From NCBI RefSeq assembly GCF_009730915.1, contig NC_052489.1, forward strand, positions 25,847,916-25,911,915: 64,000 nucleotides of DNA. The letters run 5' to 3'. The stretch's first letter is position 1; each line of letters begins with the position of its first letter. The notes beneath the pieces were generated by a model that made no database searches, had not been told where the DNA came from, and worked only from the letters and a program-made list of their open reading frames with translations. Source of the DNA: Dioscorea cayenensis subsp. rotundata (taxonomy: Eukaryota > Streptophyta > Magnoliopsida > Dioscoreales > Dioscoreaceae). Both the position numbers and the translations under genes were made by a program. Positions 61,493 through 64,000 of this stretch are shown here, piece after piece.

Positions 61493-61543
61493 TTCTTCTT
61501 CTTCTTCTTCTTCTTCTTCTTCTTCTTCTTCTTCTTCTTCTTC
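61493..61543 (-). repeat. (GAA)n tract in receptor-kinase 5' UTR
   Basis: About 17 TTC units on the plus strand, GAA on the coding strand, about 50 bp upstream of the start codon and inside the predicted leader exon. Confidence 0.93.
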
Positions 61544-61560
61544 TCCTCTTTGTCCTCCTG

Positions 61561-62233
61561 TAAATGTTTTAGTATTAGAAAGAAGAAGAGTAAGTTGCAA
61601 GAGTTGTGAGAATCAGAAATTAGTGTAAAGAAAAGCAAATGAGGTAATCAGATAGCATGAAATTCAAATGCTGAAGAATCACTTTCTCAACAAAAACAAA
61701 AGTATAGTACCAGAAAAGCAGAGATGGAGGAGAGAGCCTTCATTTTTACAAAAGCAAAGAGCAGAGAATGACCCCACTCTCTCTATATCATTCAAAAAGG
61801 AACTTATCTTCATTCCAAAAACAAAGCTTGAATTAAGCAAGACAATGCATTCCACTTCACAAGTCCCTTGATTTACACTAATTACAATTTGAACACATCC
61901 TTAGCTAACATGTTCATTTATGAGCAGGCAAACTTAAACACCTTTTTCACGTAATGAGGTTGATATGCTTAAACACTGTGTTTATAAATAAAGACAAACA
62001 AAACTTTAGACAAACAATGAAGCACTGTTCAACAATATAATTAATGGAAGAGACCTGAAAACAGCCACGCAGAAAAGCAAAAAAGCAAAAAAGCAAAAGC
62101 AGCAGCAATGATTCTACCCACCAGAGTAAGAAAACCTACACCACCAAATTTCTCAAAAATATACTAAATCTTTTTTTTTTTTTATAATTTTTTCTTCTTA
62201 AAAAGAGAAAAAAGAAAACCAGAAATTCAAACC
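61561..62233 (-). other. Probable 5' UTR intron of receptor pseudokinase
   Basis: On the minus strand the donor TAGTGCAG/GTTTGA (62233) and the acceptor AACATTTACAG/GAGG (61560) bracket AT-rich non-coding DNA. The upstream leader extends to about 62430. Inferred from splice signals only. Confidence 0.5.
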
Positions 62234-62439
62234 TGCACTATAACTGAGATGAAGAAGCTATATACTCCATAGCTTCAGTGAGAACCGAAGGCGTAGGAAA
62301 CAAAGCAAAGGAAATGGAACTGAGGTGAAGGAAGTGGAGAGAAGGTTGAGAAGAAGCAGAAGCTCAGATCTCAAGAGAGGGTGAAAGCGCCGAGAGCTCC
62401 ATTGAAAAGCTGGAAGCTTTGGAGGAGGTGCGCTATCCT

Positions 62440-64000
62440 CATACTACGGAGTTCGGTCCGCACAAGTGAAGGAAATATATCTGATTCATCTCCTTCTCTA
62501 CGAAATTACCGAAATGTCCCGAGAGAGATTTTTATATAGTTTAATATATGTATTTTTTTAATATATATATTTTTTGTACTGAAGTCAGAAAGGGTATGGA
62601 ACTTTTAACCAATAATTGATTTACATTGTTGTAATTTTCAAAAAAAACTTTTAAATAATAATTTAAGAAAATAAAAAAAATGTAGATAAAAAATAGTCCT
62701 TAACTTTAATAAAGAAGAGTTGTCTCTTTTGTTCTGGTCTTGGGACCATTTTTTTTTTAAAAAAAAACAAAATACTGTGACCATATGTCGCACAAGTAAA
62801 AAATAAAATATAACATTTAGGAAACACCACATATAAGTCACTTTAATTCAATATTTTAAATATTGTTTGTGAGCCCCTGTTTAATCCTAGGTGTTTGATG
62901 TTATATTTAGTCTTAGTCATTGAATTTTTTGTTTTAAGTTTTTTGAAATTCTAACCATCGCTTTGCTTACTTTTGATTTAGTCTCACCATTTAAAAAAAA
63001 AAATTAAAATCTATTCCCTTGTCACAACGTGATTCCGATAACAAAAAACGAGGAACTCACTTTCATATGTACTTGATTTCGACTGTTTGAGGGCATTTTG
63101 AAAAAACTTATTCGAGTTGGAATTTAAAATTTTTAGGTGTTAATTAGATAAATACATACATATAAATTACATTATATATAACTTGAAATTTGTGGATTTT
63201 TGGACTTCAAAATATCTTTAAAAGAAAAAAATATGTGCAATTATTACAATTATTATTGATACATTTGTACATATGATATATAATTATTGAAATATTATTA
63301 TTATTTTTATATATTTAATTATTTTATGTTGAAAATTTTGCGCAGAATGATGTAGTTGTTAATGAATTATTTTTTTTTGATTTATTTAATTATATATTAT
63401 TTGAATTACACTGTTAAATATTTTATTTTTGAAATAATTAAATATATTTTTATTAAAAATGGGATCACCTAAATTTTTGTATTTTGACTTTGTCAAATGT
63501 TTCAAACGGGAAATATTTTGACACAATACTTGTAGTCTCCAAATTAACTTTGTAATAACACCACTACTTTTGATTAAACATTGACCGTGTCAATATGTAC
63601 TCCGATATAAAAATTATAGTTTCCCACCGTTTTCCATCGATGAAAAATAACGGCCTCTATAACTCTAGCTGGGGTCACCGAGGGTAAAAATATAACATAT
63701 GATAATTCTGGCTCAGATTACCGAGGGTAAATATATGAATTTTGCTATTTTGTTTTGACAATAGTTGTTTGGGGACCTATATGCTCAGTTTTTGACATTT
63801 GTGTTCATTTGAAATAAATTTAATTTTTGATTTTGATAAATTATGAATTTTGCACAGAATGATGTAGTTTTTAATGAATTATTTTCTTTTTGATTTATTT
63901 AATTATATATTATTTGAATTACACTGTTAAATATTTTATTTTTGAAATAATTAGATATATTTTTATTGAAAATGGGATCACCTAAATTTTTGTATTTTGA
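62440..64000. other. AT-rich spacer with direct repeat
   Basis: No gene recognised. Contains the direct repeat listed at 63327-64000 and dispersed-repeat-like DNA (GATTTAGTCTCACCATT area near 62975). Confidence 0.5.
63327..64000. repeat. About 155-bp direct repeat spaced by 512 bp
   Basis: 63327-63488 and 63844-64000 are near-identical (for example AGAATGATGTAGTT and ATGGGATCACCTAAATTTTT in both), with only a handful of differences. The second copy is cut by the window edge, so this may be a tandem array with a period of about 512 bp or the two ends of an element. Confidence 0.9.

Overview
The window is plant nuclear DNA, most likely from a non-grass angiosperm. The genes are rich in GT-AG introns, introns and spacers are AT-rich with many (TA)n runs, and the products are plant-specific: a thylakoid STN-type kinase, a cytokinin-response-factor AP2/ERF protein, an EDR4-like zinc-ribbon protein and an LRR receptor pseudokinase. 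Exons lack the strong GC bias of grass genes. I cannot name the species. A non-commelinid monocot or a dicot would both fit.

Layout. 1-13373 (+): SCY1-like pseudokinase (SCYL1/CTEXP type), first exon(s) off the left edge, 19 exons whose reading phases all agree. 14271-18260 (+): transcription elongation factor TFIIS, two exons. 19636-19879: a MITE sitting inside a (TA)n tract. 20152-21612 (+): EIF1AD-type OB-fold protein, convergent with 22297-25286 (-), an EDR4-like protein carrying an internal 19-residue repeat array. 27671-32291: a very young Ty1/copia LTR retrotransposon with identical 205-bp LTRs and a 5-bp target duplication, about 250 bp upstream of a methylesterase gene, 32540-33768 (+). 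34591-34664: tRNA-Ile(AAU). 34884-36944 (+): STN8-like thylakoid kinase with a GC-AG intron, convergent with 37446-41318 (-), a GH5 endo-beta-mannanase whose large first intron holds a hAT-type MITE. 42407-42898 (-): three related box C/D snoRNAs, downstream of a small two-exon gene (44060-44634, -) that may be their host. 44980-46974: foldback repeats and an LTR fossil. 50047-50841 (-): CRF transcription factor with an upstream ORF whose stop overlaps the main start. 50900-58880: mostly AT-rich spacer with a GC-richer block and a SINE-like element. 58888-61442 (-): LRR receptor-like pseudokinase. 62880-64000: AT-rich spacer with a 512-bp-spaced direct repeat running off the end.

The genes are ordinary monocistronic plant genes with separate roles: vesicle or tRNA transport, transcription elongation, translation or RNA binding, defence, hormone-ester hydrolysis, photosynthetic acclimation, cell-wall mannan turnover, cytokinin response and membrane signalling. 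No cluster-level pathway is evident. The most notable items are the undocumented-looking snoRNA cluster with its candidate host gene, the CRF upstream ORF, the EDR4 repeat array, the GC-AG intron and the fresh copia insertion in front of the methylesterase.
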